Source of the DNA: Mycocentrospora acerina
Lineage: Eukaryota; Ascomycota; Dothideomycetes; Pleosporales
DNA: 64,000 nucleotides
Reading direction: 5' to 3'
Assembly: GCA_022701365.1 (NCBI GenBank)
Contig: JAKUHH010000041.1
Span: 620,001-684,000 of the forward strand
Shown here: positions 1 through 12,650 of the stretch, piece by piece
How positions within the stretch are numbered: the first letter of the stretch is position 1
How the letters are laid out: each line of letters starts with the position of its first letter
Position numbers and translations under genes: made by a program
The notes under the pieces: model-generated
Seen by the model: the letters and a program-made list of their open reading frames with translations, nothing else
Told to the model about the DNA's origin: nothing
The model's database searches: none

Positions 1-1006
1 TGGCTTATGCTGTCAGTCGTTCTCATGCAAGCATACCAGCCTGGAAGCTATTGTTTCTATTATACGGTGCCTCTACAGTCGGCCTTGGAATCCTTTGTCT
101 GTTTGCATTGCCCAGTAGCCATGATGACGCTTGGTTTCTTTCCGGCTCTGAACGTGAGGAAGCGAAACTCAGGACCCTTGAGAACAAGACAGGTGTTGGC
201 ATGCAGAAAGCTTGGCGTTCCTCACATATCGTTGAGGCTTTGGCTGACCCCAAGTACTGGATCATTGTTGTCTTCGGCATTTGCCAATCTATCACAAATG
301 CCGGCATCACAAATTTCAGCCCTCTGATTCTTTCTGGGTTTGGGTACTCCAGAGAACTCACCGTCTTACTAGCAGCCCCTCAAGGCGGTGTTGCTCTTAT
401 TGTCCAGGTCGCTGCATCTGTCGTTACCCTATATGTACGAGATATTCGCTGCCTCTTATGGATTGTTTCGTGCATACCCGCCGCTATCGGCGTCATCATG
501 ATACGGTTTGTCGATGTTTCTGAACACAGAGTGACAGCTTTGATGGGATTGTATCTCACCGGCTTCTACAATACATCTTGGGTCATGGCGATGAGTCTTG
601 TCTCATCCAACACAGCAGGTGCAACCAAAAAAAGTTTTGCATCTGTATCAATGGCCATCTGTTATGCTATCGGGAACATGGTTGGGCCGCATTTCTTTCG
701 TGACAGTCAGAAACCTTACTACCATTTAGGTGTCAGCGCGATGATCGTTTCGTTTGTGGTAATGGCTCTGTGTGGTAGTCTATACTGGTAGGTTCATATT
801 ATTTACTCTCTTCGACTTTCTCAAGAAAGGCTCTAATGTAACTCAGGATAACCTGCATACGTCAGAACAGGCATCGAGACATTCGTCAACAAAATCCTTA
901 TCGCCTGTTACCTGAGTCTGATACGGACGAACCCACAATCGAAATTGATGACATTGACCAAGACAAAACGGATCTTGAGAATCCAAGCTTCCGTTACACA
1001 TATTGA
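1..1006 (+). CDS. Dal5/allantoate-permease-like MFS transporter, 3' part
   Basis: This is the C-terminal part (about 314 residues) of a plasma-membrane permease of the anion:cation symporter branch of the major facilitator superfamily, the family of yeast Dal5 and Tna1. The gene starts before the window. The reading frame is open from base 3, with SIPAWKLLFLLYG (central loop into helix 6-7) and then about six hydrophobic segments. An intron at 788-846 (GTAGGT...CAG, phase 2) joins the last helix to a polar, acidic C-terminal tail ending FRYTY at 1004-1006. The typical helix 10-11 stretch FYNTSWVMAMSLV is present. Such permeases import allantoate, ureidosuccinate, nicotinate or dipeptides; the substrate cannot be told here. 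An amidase follows on the same strand, which fits uptake and hydrolysis of an amide nitrogen source, but this is only inference. Confidence 0.85.
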
Positions 1007-1922
1007 GCGCAAGAAGCGAATTGCGAATCTTGTCATCCGTGGTGGTAGTTTTCTATGCATTTAGATAGATTAGCTGATACTAGATAGAAGGATTCATTTA
1101 CGGGACATTCGGTATTCTCAGAAGCCAATATTAAATATCTCACACTTCACAATCCAACGTTATTGCTCTTTATCTTCATTCTTATTTTGCGATCGATTTG
1201 AGTGAAAAACTTTTAATCACTGTCCGTTTCTTATCATCCCACACACTGCTAAAGTGGCGCTTATGTTTATTAATGGGCTTCCAATTCAGTTTCTAAATGC
1301 CAGGCTTGTAGCAAATTACATGGTTTACGTCTCCGACATCTGTGTAACACAATCTTCGTATTCGCAAAATTTAATCCCTAGGTTGTTGCTTACTACAGTG
1401 TTTGTTGGGCATATTGGCTTCTTTTTCTATTCTCACCATTTCGTGTCATGTTTTCTGCATGCCAAACAATAATGGGTACAACTCATATGGAACCACAAGG
1501 CTGAAAATCATGACAAAACACTGTACTGCCTTATCAGAGACTTTCTACGTGGGTAAAATTAATGTTTGCTAACCGCTTCCAACGATATTCTGTGATTCTT
1601 TGAATTATGTTTCATACTAATCGGCAAGCCCCAGATCGTTTGGTAGTTTGCCAAACATTTTCTAAGGCCGTTGATGACGTGCTTGTTTCTTATCTTGTTT
1701 CTAGTCGAACAAAGCAAAAGCCATGTCCCTGAGTTATTTCTTTTTGAACTCAGCAAATACCAGTCTGGATTAGTCTTGAACAGGCCAAGAAAATTTTCAT
1801 GCATGCACGACTTGTTTCATCTTTCAATAAACGCCGCCCAACAGAGGATCAATTTTTCTACTAACATCCCCGAAATACCCGCCGCCTCTGTGATCACTAC
1901 TCTAATTTTTTTAGTTCCAATC
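1007..1922. other. intergenic, AT-rich
   Basis: This is the spacer between the permease and the amidase. It is AT-rich and holds only short open frames with no recognisable protein features. It should contain the permease terminator and the amidase promoter. In-frame ATGs upstream of the chosen amidase start (for example at 1674) leave the amidase 5' end open. Confidence 0.5.
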
Positions 1923-3829
1923 ATGACAATCCAACATGCCCACTGCAAACATCTGCAGCAGATTCCATCGTTACTCGATGCTGGATTCGAGGAGCTTGTG
2001 GCTGGACTTTCTCAATCGCTGTTCACAAGCACGGATCTTGTGAATGTAGGCTCTTGTCTTATATCCCAAACTGTGATGGAATATGAGTTTCTTACGGGGT
2101 TAACAGGCGTACATCAGGCGAGTCAATGAGGTCAACAGTATCCTCAAAGTAGTGATGGAGTTGAATCCTGATGCGCTTTCGATTGCTGCCCAGCTAGATC
2201 TGGAAAGATCACAGGGCAAATTGAGAGGGTGATTGATGCTTGAGTCATCTCTTAGATGTGAACTTCGGCTCACCAAGTCAGACCACTGCACGGCCTTCCA
2301 ATTCTGATAAAAGGCAACATTGGAACGCGAGATCGCATGCAAACAAACGGTAAGCCCGACTTGACAATCTACTTCTTCCTTTCTTTATCGCGTATCTAAC
2401 TGAATATCTTTAAGCCGGGTCTCTTGCTCTTTTTGGTGCTGTCCTTTCACAGGACTCCACTATCGCGGGGACTTTACGCGAACAGGGCTTGATTATCCTA
2501 GGCAAAACCAGCCTTGCAGAATGGTCAATGTTGCGCTCAGATAATGCGACTCGGTCGTGGAACGCCATATCGGGTCAGGCGTATAGCGCGTACTACCCGA
2601 AGCAGTGTCCCGGTGGAAGTTCAAGCGGAAGCGCTGTGAGCGCTGATCTTGGGCTTGCCTGGGCGGCGCTGGGAACAGAGGTGGGTGTCACACGCGCTAG
2701 GATTTTCATCCTTAGCAAGCACTACACTTGCTAGGAACGAGCCCTTCCATACATTACAGTACTGACTGATATCTTTGTGTAGACTGCAGGAAGTATCACC
2801 AGCCCAAGCGATAGAAACAACGTCGTTGGAATCAAGCCAACTGTAGGCTTAACATCACGCTTCCTCGTTATTCCAGTCAGCGAGCACCAAGACACTGTCG
2901 GCCCAATTGCACGAACCGTCAAGGACGCTGCGATTCTGCTCTCCGCCATTATCAAGCCCGATCGCCACGATCCTTACACGCTCGAATCGCCCTTCCAAAG
3001 CCAAGTCCCCAATTACCTAGCCTGCTGCAAATCGGATGGACTCCGCGGGAAGCGCATCGGCATTGCTCGAAATGTGATTGACGCTGAATTCGCTTCAGTC
3101 AGTCACATGCTCCCAGAATTCGAGCACGCAATGTCCCTCATCGCTCAAGCAGGCGCTACTGTTGTCGACCACGCGGATTTTCTTGCCTACACTGATTGGA
3201 ACAAGCGAAGCCACAACCCAGTCACCCGCGCCGACTTTGTAACCAATCTTGCCTTCTATCTCGCCCAGCTCGAACACAACCCAAATGGGATCCACAACTT
3301 GTCCGATCTGCGAAAGTTCACGCAGAGCTGTCCCGCTGAGGAATACCCGCAGCGCAATACCCGCAGTTGGGACGTTGCGATTGAGAACGGCTGGAATAAT
3401 GATCATCCGGATTTTGCAGCCATGTACGAACAAAACCTGTATTTTGGTGGCGAGGGTGGCATTCTGGGTGCGTTGGAACGGCATGGACTTGATGTGATTG
3501 CTCTTCCGACGGCGATTGCGTTTGCAACACCAGCGCTTGTAGGAACGCCGATAATCACCATCCCACTAGGCGCTGCGGGGATTAACATTCCGGTGGAGAT
3601 GGTGGAAGGATGGGATCTAGTTCACACAGCCCCAGGGGTACCTTTTGGGATTAGTTTCTTGGGAAGGAAGTGGAGTGAAGAGTTGTTGGTAGAGATTGGG
3701 TATGCTTTTGAGCAACTGAGCCAGGTGCGAGGGTCGTTGAAACGATGGTGTCAGCCACAAGTCGATCTTTCTGATGTTGTGGGCGATCAACTTACAATGG
3801 AAAGGATGACTTTGTCGCCTCCTCTCTAA
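1923..3829 (+). CDS. amidase signature family enzyme
   Basis: This is a five-exon gene: 1923-2045, 2107-2228, 2282-2349, 2415-2680 and 2783-3829. The exons sum to 541 residues, the usual length for fungal amidase-signature hydrolases. It should hydrolyse a carboxylic amide to the acid plus ammonia with a Ser-cisSer-Lys triad. The candidate lysine is in LIKGN (about residue 92), the cis-serine is in GGSSSGSAVS (about 173) and the nucleophile is in TAGSI (about 197). The KPTVGL and VGPIARTVKDAA blocks are also conserved. All five splice junctions restore family motifs. The start is uncertain: the frame is open upstream, and an ATG at 1674 would give a hydrophobic N-terminus that might be a signal peptide. 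The physiological substrate is unknown. Confidence 0.88.
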
Positions 3830-4324
3830 AGGCGCTTCTCAACTCCGTATCAAAATATATATATAGCTATCTCTCAGTGTCAATCACACTTCCCATCAAT
3901 ACATGCTACATTTTGGGGTCATGATTGATATTGAACGCATTTTTTCGGATGTTGATTGGCAAATCACTAGGTATATCGAAATTGATACGGAAGCCGACTG
4001 CGACCGATGCAAATTCGAAGTTTTTCTCACAGTCAATCAGATATATAGCAGACACATTTAAAATCCCGCTCACTGGAAAGAGATGAACTGTTTACTTATT
4101 TAACATTGTGGTGTAGCCTTGCGAAGAGAGAGAGATTACTAAGTTGACATAAAGATAGCCTTCTTAGCATATTTTTAACTTGGCTTACTTTTGAACCTTA
4201 AAACAGAGCTTTTTGAGGATTGTTCCTGCACTCGAAGAATATGCTCTTCAATTGTCTACTATACACTTACCTCTCACAATACCTCCGTACAGGTGATGAT
4301 CGCTCTACTATCATGTCAAAAAAA
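3830..4324. other. intergenic between convergent genes
   Basis: This is the 3' spacer between the amidase (+) and the MFS exporter (-). It is AT-rich, with a TATATATA stretch near 3857. I see no gene in it. Confidence 0.5.
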
Positions 4325-6032
4325 TTACACCTTTCCGATCTGCCTCAAGTATTTTAGCGTGACAACGAGAGCTAAGACTGAAATCAATACGTTAGCCCCC
4401 TGGACTACCCTCAACTCCATTAATAATCTCTCGTCTCCTACCCGACCGGCTGTGGTTTGCCACACTTTCATGTCCTTGCTTCCTTTAGTAACTCTTAAAT
4501 GGGTTTCTACTGTCCCCTGTATCAATCCAGCAACAGCTAGTCCTACTGCTTTACCTAGGTTGTTTGCCGTCTGCAAAAGGCCACCACCAAGCGCTTGGTC
4601 ATCTTGCGATAGACATTGTACTACGTACAGAGCAAGAACTGGTGCCAGGACCTCGATACTCAAGGTGAGGGTCATCGCAGGAAAGCCGTATGTCCAATAC
4701 GATGTGGTCGATGACAAAGGCAAGGTGAATAGCAGTGGGGAGACCATGTTTGCGAGAATTGCCAAGATGAGGAGGTAGAAGCCGCGAATCGAGGAGAGAG
4801 CAGGGGCGATGACAAAGGAGATTAGGCCTTTTGTAGAGTGTTAGTACATGGGATAGGTTGAAGGGTCAGGAATACCTACAGCAACTCAGACCCGAAGGAA
4901 CAAACCGCCATGTAGTTTCCAATATCGAGAGACCGAGGTATTCTTGAAAGCTGAAATTTCGTTAACGTTTGCCTCTATCTTTTAGCGGAGATGCACTCAC
5001 AATAGAGAAGCATAAACTAGAAAGGTGTTGAATGATGCAAGAAAGCACGCATATGTCAAAAGCGCAGCTCTGAGCTCTTTGTTTTTGAACAAAGAGAGTC
5101 TGATTAGTGGTGGCCTGGTAACATCATCCTTGATGTGCTGTTGCCAGCTGATGAAGCCCAGACAAAACGCAAACGCAACTGCTAACTGCACCACGTTTCG
5201 ATAGCCTTTCCAACCATCAGGATCTGATAGAGTTATCAGAAAAGTAACCAAACTGGCTGTTATCAAAAATCCACCAAGCCAGTCTACTGCAGCACGCTTT
5301 TTCGGTGACTTGCAGTCTGAAATGTGACGGACCTGGCGCAATGGAATCGAGCAAGGTGCGAGAAGAGTGACGAGTCCTCCCATGATGGCTGCACTCCAGA
5401 AAACCCAATGCCAGGAAAAACACCCACCAATAATACCGCCGGCGATATTCCCAACCACGGCTCCTAGTGACGCGGTGCTGTTGTAAATAACGAAAGCATA
5501 ATTTCTCTGCTTACCACTTGGAAACGTTGCGGCCAAGATTCCAATGGACGATGGTACAGATGCGGCTAAGCTGATACCTTGCAGAGCACGAAACAAGTAG
5601 AAAACAATCTCATTGCGTGAGAATGGAAGACAAATGGAAGTGACTGTAAAAACAGCAGAACCAACGACAAAGATCAGTCCACGACCATAAATGTCCGCAA
5701 GTCGTGCCCACAAGATTATAAGGCAGCCCGATGAGATGTTGTAAACGGATGTTATGAGATGCTGTCGATGTGTCGGTATGTTGTAGGTAGAAGCAATGGA
5801 AGGAAGCATGAGAATAGTCGACTGCGCCGTGAAAATCTACACAGATTGTTAGTACGAATTTTAGAATGTTGGGTTTTCGCGAGTGACGTACATTGAGAAA
5901 CCCTGAGCAACTTATCATGCCAATTAGTATCCAATCGCTCTTTCCCAAGCCTCGTTTTTCTGGAATGTCATTGTTGAATTTGTGTATTGGCAGTGGTTCT
6001 TCTGGAAGGAGGGGGGTATTCTCATCTGCCAT
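4325..6032 (-). CDS. DHA2-type MFS drug/proton antiporter
   Basis: This four-exon gene (6032-5892, 5836-5001, 4950-4880, 4827-4325) encodes 516 residues. The N-terminus is a polar cytosolic stretch with an ENTPLLPEE motif typical of fungal vacuolar or plasma-membrane carriers. About 14 hydrophobic segments follow, the number expected of the DHA2 family. MFS motif A-like WARLADIYGRG lies in the loop after helix 2. The motif C-like region after helix 5 reads GAVVGNIAGGIIGG, and YFQEYLGLS-like spacing (here FFQEYLGLS) follows helix 8. Such proteins export toxins, drugs or metabolites in exchange for protons. It lies upstream of, and on the same strand as, an ABCC pump, so two efflux systems are adjacent. 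No biosynthetic backbone enzyme is visible nearby, so a detoxification role is as likely as metabolite export. Confidence 0.88.
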
Positions 6033-6918
6033 TATCAGAACAATCCAAATACTGCAGTCACAAACGTTTAACGTACAAAACGAAGATGAGTATATTGAAG
6101 TTGCGATGCTGCTTATATTTGGCCGAAGCCCCCTCCTGATGGCGTCTGTGGGCGATCTAAGCTAACCCTGGTCGGCGATTATGGGCAATTGTGTAAATGA
6201 TCCGGTCGTGCGCCCGTAAAAAGAAAACACTGTAACATCCCAATAGCAAAAGGCGCAAAATAATCTCAACATGATTACGTCGATGAAATCGTTTGCCTTG
6301 AGCACATATCTTTGCCAGTGCTTTTCAGCATCTGGAATACTAATCACATATCGTGATTATCGGCGGCAAGTCAATGACTTCGCGGGGCATGATTCATGCC
6401 CACATTGTACGTGGTGTGACTCAGGGTCATGTTGTGAAAGGTCTCACACAAGTCAATATGCAATTATTCTAAGGTGCTATTCGCCAACTTAATAATGTGT
6501 GGTCTTGGTTGCTCAGCATTGATGCAGAGTAGGTGCAGTTGAGTTAACACAATATCATGGACTCTACTTTTCGAACTGAGCTGCTCGTTCTGTGATTGTC
6601 GATGCACTTTAATGGTTAGACGTGGTAACACAGTTAGATCTGGCGTCGATTAGGGTGCGCAACAAAGCAGACATACTTTCGGTATAAGCGATCCTCCCCT
6701 GCTAAGATCCAGCTGTCGAAGATCGAGTCTGTGCGGAGACGTAGGCTTACTGAGATCGACTGTCGATCGATCTGGCATCTTTCAGACTAACTCAAAAGTA
6801 ATGAGAAGATGGAGAAAGATAAAGAACCATATGCGTTATTAAAATAAGGTCATAAGAGGGGCAAAGACAGATTGCGTAACAGATTACCATCCATTAAAAT
6901 TGCTTCCACTTGATCTAC
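6033..6918. other. intergenic, promoter side of the MFS exporter
   Basis: This spacer lies between the 3' end of the ABC transporter and the 5' end of the MFS exporter (both minus strand). Only short, unconvincing frames are present. It should carry the exporter promoter and the ABC terminator. Confidence 0.45.
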
Positions 6919-9900
6919 CTACTTCAGCTGTGCACATCGTAGGCTCCCGAACCGCGAGCCGGTCTTCTCCTCCAAAACGACGGGATTCCCGACTTCAACG
7001 ACTTCTCCTGTGTCCATGACAACTACCCTGTCGAATTCCATGATCATGTCCAGTCGGTGGCTAACTGCTATAACCGTATAGTCCTTGAATTCAACCCTGA
7101 TTATCTCCTGCATGACACGTTCTGTCTCTCGGTCGACGCTCGAACTGACCTCATCCAGTAACAAGATACCTCCACCGAAACCACCACGCTTATCTTCATT
7201 CGAATTCCGAGTCCGAATGTATCTTCTTAGGACTGCGCGTCCAAGCGACATGAGTTGCCGCTGTCCGGCACTGAGTGTACTGGCATTCATGCCTGCATCC
7301 AGGCCACCGCGTTCCAGAATAAAGTCCCATAAGCCGATAACTAAGAGCACATCTTTACACTCCTCAGCAGTTGCAATATTGAATGTATCCAGGTTCACCC
7401 GGAAAGAAGTCCCATCGGGTAAGAACACAGCTTCTTGAGGCACTGCGATTATTTGTTGGCGTAGAGCAGATCGGTTGATGCGATCGAGTGGGAGACCATC
7501 AATGGTTGTATTTGATGCAGTCTCTATGGTAGGGTCAAGAAGCTTGAGTAATAGGGCAATCAGACTTGATTTACCGCTGCCCGTACGACCACAAATGGCG
7601 ATTTTCTCACCCGCCTTGACTGCTAAGTGAACATTACGTATGGCTAAGCTGGACGAATCATGTACCTCATCTTCGCTAGTACTAATATTGTCAGTACTTT
7701 TGTTTAAAAATGTGTCTATCCGGCCATTGTTCACGTACTGGTAAGATGCGCTCACACCCTTGAGCTCTACAACGCCCTGCTGAGGCCATTGCTCATTTGG
7801 GATTATGTCTTCTTGGTCTGTCTCCTCTGATTTGACGGTTTCGCTGAAATTTTTGAGTCTGGCTATTGCCCCAAGTGAAGTTTCCAATTTGGTCCAATAG
7901 ATGACGATGCCCGAGAGGTTTTCACCCAGAGTCAAAAGACTGTATAAGGAAGCTCCGGCGAAACCAGTTTTCGAGTGAAGCCGAACGGCAAGGGTAGTCA
8001 ATACCACTGCCATCAGCATAATTACAAGGCTGAGAATAAGGTTTAGCCATTCCTGAATTATAAGAAGAAGATACGATGGTCTTTGACTTGAATTAATCAA
8101 GCGAGCATTCTTCCGGATATCATCTGGGAGAAATCCTGTGCAATTCCAACGTCAGTAATGACTCCACAACTACTTATCTCAATAGTGCATTTCGAAAACT
8201 TACCAAAAGCTCTCAGAGTTGTGATTCCTCTCACTGTATCGAGGAAGTGAGCACTATAAGCGTTTGCATTAGAGTTGATTATTCCAATCGACCGACGAGG
8301 TACACGTACTACAAGGGACTCTTGGTCTCGAGATCTAATAGTCTCAACTGTCTGGATGTTCGTAGATAGAATCTTTGTACGACGTATAGTAAAGCAGCTA
8401 GGAACGGATAGCATATGGGGAGATATGGAGATGCGGTGACCATAACGGCCATTTGTCCGATTGCTTGAAAGACCTATGAATTACTCATTAGTAGCTTCTC
8501 AGATATTTCAACCTCGTGAACTTACACAAAATAAAGCATTTACTGTTGCATCTGGAAGTTCTGTGTCGATATAATTCAGATCCTGCGAGAAAAGATTCGT
8601 TACCACGCCAGTGTCTGTGTTAGTAAAGAAACGAAGCGGTGCCCTAACAAGGGTTTCAAGGGCATCTCTATGAATATTCGCTCCGGCTTTCTTGACGGAG
8701 AAAATGAGGATTGTAACGCCAAGGAGAAACAATGATATCATAGCACTGACTTGGAGCAAAGCGTATATGCCCACATAATAGGAGTTAGAATATGTCATAT
8801 GTCCCGATTTAATGTCATCAGTCCAAAAGGTAAGCCCTAAAATGAATAGTGTAAGCCATGGAAATGTTTTTGATACTTCAGATACAGAGGCAGACTTACA
8901 GACGGTCGGGAAGTTTGTAAAGAATCCCCACAGAACGGCGAAAAGGCCACTAAATAACGCCAGCCAGAATCCAATGCTCTTAATATAGTGCTTGTATACT
9001 GCTCTATCGCCTACTTGCCTTATTTTATCAGCTGCTTGGTCAAGTTCCGAGTTTTTCGTTGTTTTCGCTTGGGGTAGTTGAAGTTGCGATTCCCACACGT
9101 TCTGTTCGGAGATTATCACTTCCAAGGTCGAATCAACAGCAGAAGTAACTCTAAGGTCCAAACGATGAAGATAGCCTTGGCCGCTCATATGATCTTTGAA
9201 TGTACCTTGCTCGGCAATGGTGCCATCTCCCAGTGCTATTATGTAATCCGCCGCCGGTAGGTGCTTAAAGCTGTGTGTACACAACACAACTGTAGTCTTT
9301 CGACGTTTCAACAGGCCATTTGGCCCAAAAACTTGTCGAAAAACCTGCTCCTCAGTTTCAGCATCTAATCCACTGAAAACGTCGTCCAGTACAAGTACGT
9401 CGGTTTGGAGATACAGAGCTCTTGCGAGAGACACGCGCTGTTTCTGGCCTCCAGATAAGACGATTCCATCAGACCCGACATTCGTCGCATCCCCTTGCGA
9501 AAGTGTAGCAAGATCGAATCCCAAAGCAGTGGCATTGATGATCTCTGTGTATCTTTCTTCGTCGACTGGAGAAAACCCTAAGATGTTGTCTTTGATTGAT
9601 CCATTTGACAGAAACGCTGTTTGCTCGCAAAATCCTATGCGAGAAAATCTACTATTTGAAATGACATCACCTTCGCTAAATGGAATTTCTCCCAGCAAAG
9701 CCTTACAAAATGTAGATTTTCCGCTACCAATAGGTCCGACGACCATAGTGAGCAAAGACTTCGAAATTTTGGTGTTAACATTCTGTAAGACGAACTTGCC
9801 CGCTTCCCAACCGAACTTGCCATTATTGATGAGGAACCTTGAACTCATCGAGGTCTCCATATCTTTTAGAGGCTTCTCTGTATCAGGTGTAGGATCTTGA

Positions 9901-11712
9901 CGAATCTGGCGAAAATCGTGGCGACTCTCGCATTCTAAGAAAGCCTGTATCCGGCCCAGACACGCAAGTGCAGAGAAGACTTCCGGGACGGCTTGGAAGA
10001 CTTGCGATAGAGGTTCCGTCATTAGCGTGAGGAAAGCAAGACTTGTGAATACACTAGAAGTGTTCAGTGTTCTTTGGGCGAAAGCAAACGCCAGTGGTGG
10101 GCCAATAAGCAGTGGGGTAAAACCTAAAATCGCTGCAATTATAAATATCCTGCGAAATCGAGCCCCCGATGCCAACTCTTCGACGCGGAGGTTCTGCACA
10201 AAATCGCTGACAGGAGCGGATAGTCCAGATATCTTCAAGTTTTTCATGCTGGAGATGACCGTAGCTGTCAGGCCAACACGCTTCTGGACATTCGTCATCC
10301 AGCTCCTTTGGGAATCTCCAGTGAAGTTTATCAAAATGCCTAATCCGACAAAGCACACCGTCACAACACCAATGGGTGCAACGAAGACAACTCCAAGGCG
10401 GTTATATAACATCCATGCAGCCAAAGTGACTTGAATCAAACTTGCCCATATATCATGTACAGTCCTGAATCCCATCTTAATTCTCTCCATATCCGTACTC
10501 ATCAGAGTTAGTGCGGAGTTATCGTCCTGGGATCCCAAACGGGCTTTTGTGGCTCTGATGAATATTTCTGGGACTAGGATCGATCTAATCGTGACTCGAA
10601 GGCGGTGATGCAAATACCTATTAGCTACGATCAGCAATATGTCCAGCACTCGGCTATTTTGGAATCTGATATTACCAGGTAAAAGCGTGGGAAATAGCTA
10701 TTCCCGTGTAAATAAAAAAACTTGCGCCGATCAAGCCGTATCCAACATTGGCATCAAGCTCAGACTGGGATAGAAAGCTCAATAGTCTCTCGATGAAAAA
10801 TGGTTGACAAAATGTGAAGCCAAGCAGTGCTAGTCGTGGAAGTACAGGAAGTAGAAGCGGCACTTTAAGTGTTCGTATCAACGCTTTTGTGAGGCCGAAT
10901 TTATCTCCTTTGAGTTTCGCGTAGTCTATGTTTCTTGAAAACTTTTCATGGAGCTGTGTAGCGTCGAAAGAACTATCGAGAGGGTAAAGATCTTCCATCG
11001 TCAAGACCTTGTTATATCCTGCAAGGAACATCTTGTTGAGCCAGAACATAAGTCCAAGGGAAAATATGCCACTGGTCTCCTCTGGGCTGTGCTCCTTTTC
11101 ATTCCAGCTCATCCATTTGGTTTTCTGTCGAGCCTCCAACACCAATATTGCTGCCTTTATTGCTATAGCAGCACTGAATATGCTGCTATACGTAAGCTCA
11201 AATTTGCTATCAGATGATAGAAACAAGGTTCTGGCCTGGGCTGCGTCCAAAATTATGGTAAAGAACAAGTAGCTATTCAGTAAAATTGACGGTCTCGGAC
11301 TTCTGCTGTGATCGACAACGCTGACAAGTATCATGGAGAGAGCTGTTACGAGTTTGAGGGCAGATGCAGCTATGAATATATTGGTTACTTGGAATGTCCT
11401 AATCGCGACCAAGACGAGAAGTGCAAGCTCAAGCACAACACAAGTTGCGATGGCGCCCTAGATGAACTTCATTAACACATATATTTCTCTACTGTGAACA
11501 CTATCGAAAAAACGCACCACTTTGATAAGCTGAAAACCAGGTGCTTTCACCACGGCAGGCTTCTGTGCCTGAGAAAGCGTACGCCATAACGAGGACACAA
11601 TAAACAACAATGAGGGTATGATAGAAAAGAATAACTGCTCGAACTGTACATTGAAATCGAACCCCTCTTGGTTCAATTGGAGCAAGCTCTCCTCACTAGT
11701 TGTGAAGGGCAT
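6919..11712 (-). CDS. ABCC (MRP/YCF1-type) multidrug transporter, full length
   Basis: This six-exon gene (11712-11521, 11457-10676, 10617-8526, 8473-8313, 8253-8204, 8135-6919) encodes 1497 residues. The order is TMD0 helices, TMD1, NBD1, TMD2, NBD2, as in full ABCC exporters that pump conjugates or drugs using ATP. NBD1 has Walker A GPIGSGKST (about residue 620), signature LSGGQKQR and Walker B VLVLDDVFSGLD. NBD2 has Walker A GRTGSGKSS (about 1270), a variant signature LSAGQRQL, Walker B LLLDEVSSSVD and H-loop AVSHR. The DTVRGITTLRAFG loop confirms TMD2. Junctions restore family motifs, for example WYLHHRLR across 10675-10618. The intron at 8312-8254 is needed because the frame otherwise meets a stop just after ETKSPL. 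The N-terminus is the weak point: no ATG lies in frame upstream of 11712, though the frame is open for another 37 codons. A non-coding first exon is possible. Confidence 0.9.
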
Positions 11713-12650
11713 TGCGAAAGATGGTCGATCTACATAAGGTTGTTTCTCAAGAGATATACCTTTAATATCACTACAACGAAGAGCAACTCCATTCAATGAG
11801 GCTGAGCATTCATGGCCAATCTGTCAGCGTAATGGCGTTCTGAACCAATGTGCAGGCAGACGTGACATTGAATCCTGCAGGATGTGTCTCGCAAGCTTCT
11901 CCTATATAGGAAAGTGTTCTCAATTTGTATTAGCGTACTGAGATAAGCCTTGCGCCCACTGAGGATTGTAGTTGTAGGACAAGAGATAATTACGCCAATA
12001 TTTGCTTGTTTTGAATATGATCTGCAATTTTATGTGAAAACGACTGTTCGCCTCTTATTTTTGTCTTGGTTCTTTGCGTGCATGTAAACCAGCATGCGAA
12101 CCGTTAAACGACCTGTAATTGAAGCTGACATCAAGAGTGAATCCTGCAGGAGTAAGGCAGTCATCATGTAATATGGCTTGACACAAACCCATACCTGGAA
12201 TTTCAGTACCGTCAATACATCACAATAGTGGATCGGGTCCTTCGGGTTCAAGTTGTTGGACGAACAGCTGGCTTCTAACAATGTCTTCCTTCTGAAACAG
12301 CCACTGAACGTGCGCACATCCATTTGCTTTCTTCCGTTTTTCAATCCAAGCATTTACTTTCTCCTGTGCAACCAAGCTTTTCGTCTTCAGTCACAGGACA
12401 GATTATGCACAAAAACAAAAACAAAAACAAAAACAAAACAATTGGTAGGGTTTACCTTTCAATATGAGCTGATTAGACGCTTGTATGGCGAAAGTCGCTA
12501 AACTCCGAAATGTAAAGCCGATTTAACCTTTTGTGGTTAGCTGCTTAGTCAAACTGGAAGCAGCCTGCCGTAGATTCGTCATCACCCTGAATCTGCGTCT
12601 AGAGCAAAGACACGGTACACTGTCACACTACAACCGTTGTCGTGAATACA
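11713..12650. promoter_or_regulatory. divergent promoter region, ABC transporter / carrier
   Basis: This 0.94-kb region separates the ABC gene (-) from the carrier gene (+). On the minus strand a CTATATAG element at 11902-11909 is a plausible TATA box for the ABC gene. Three short upstream ORFs (11868-11824, 11813-11793, 11792-11730) lie between it and the chosen ATG. A short CAAAAA tandem repeat sits at 12410-12440. I see no additional gene. Confidence 0.5.
12410..12440 (+). repeat. (CAAAAA)n microsatellite
   Basis: About five tandem copies of the hexamer CAAAAA lie in the promoter region of the carrier gene. This is simple-sequence DNA with no evident function. Confidence 0.9.

Noticed and set aside
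8097..8414. Minus-strand ORF within the ABC transporter read as a separate protein
   Set aside because: It is a different frame running through exons 4-5 and introns; correct splicing gives the ABCC motif ETKSP...AHFLDTVRGITTLRAFG.
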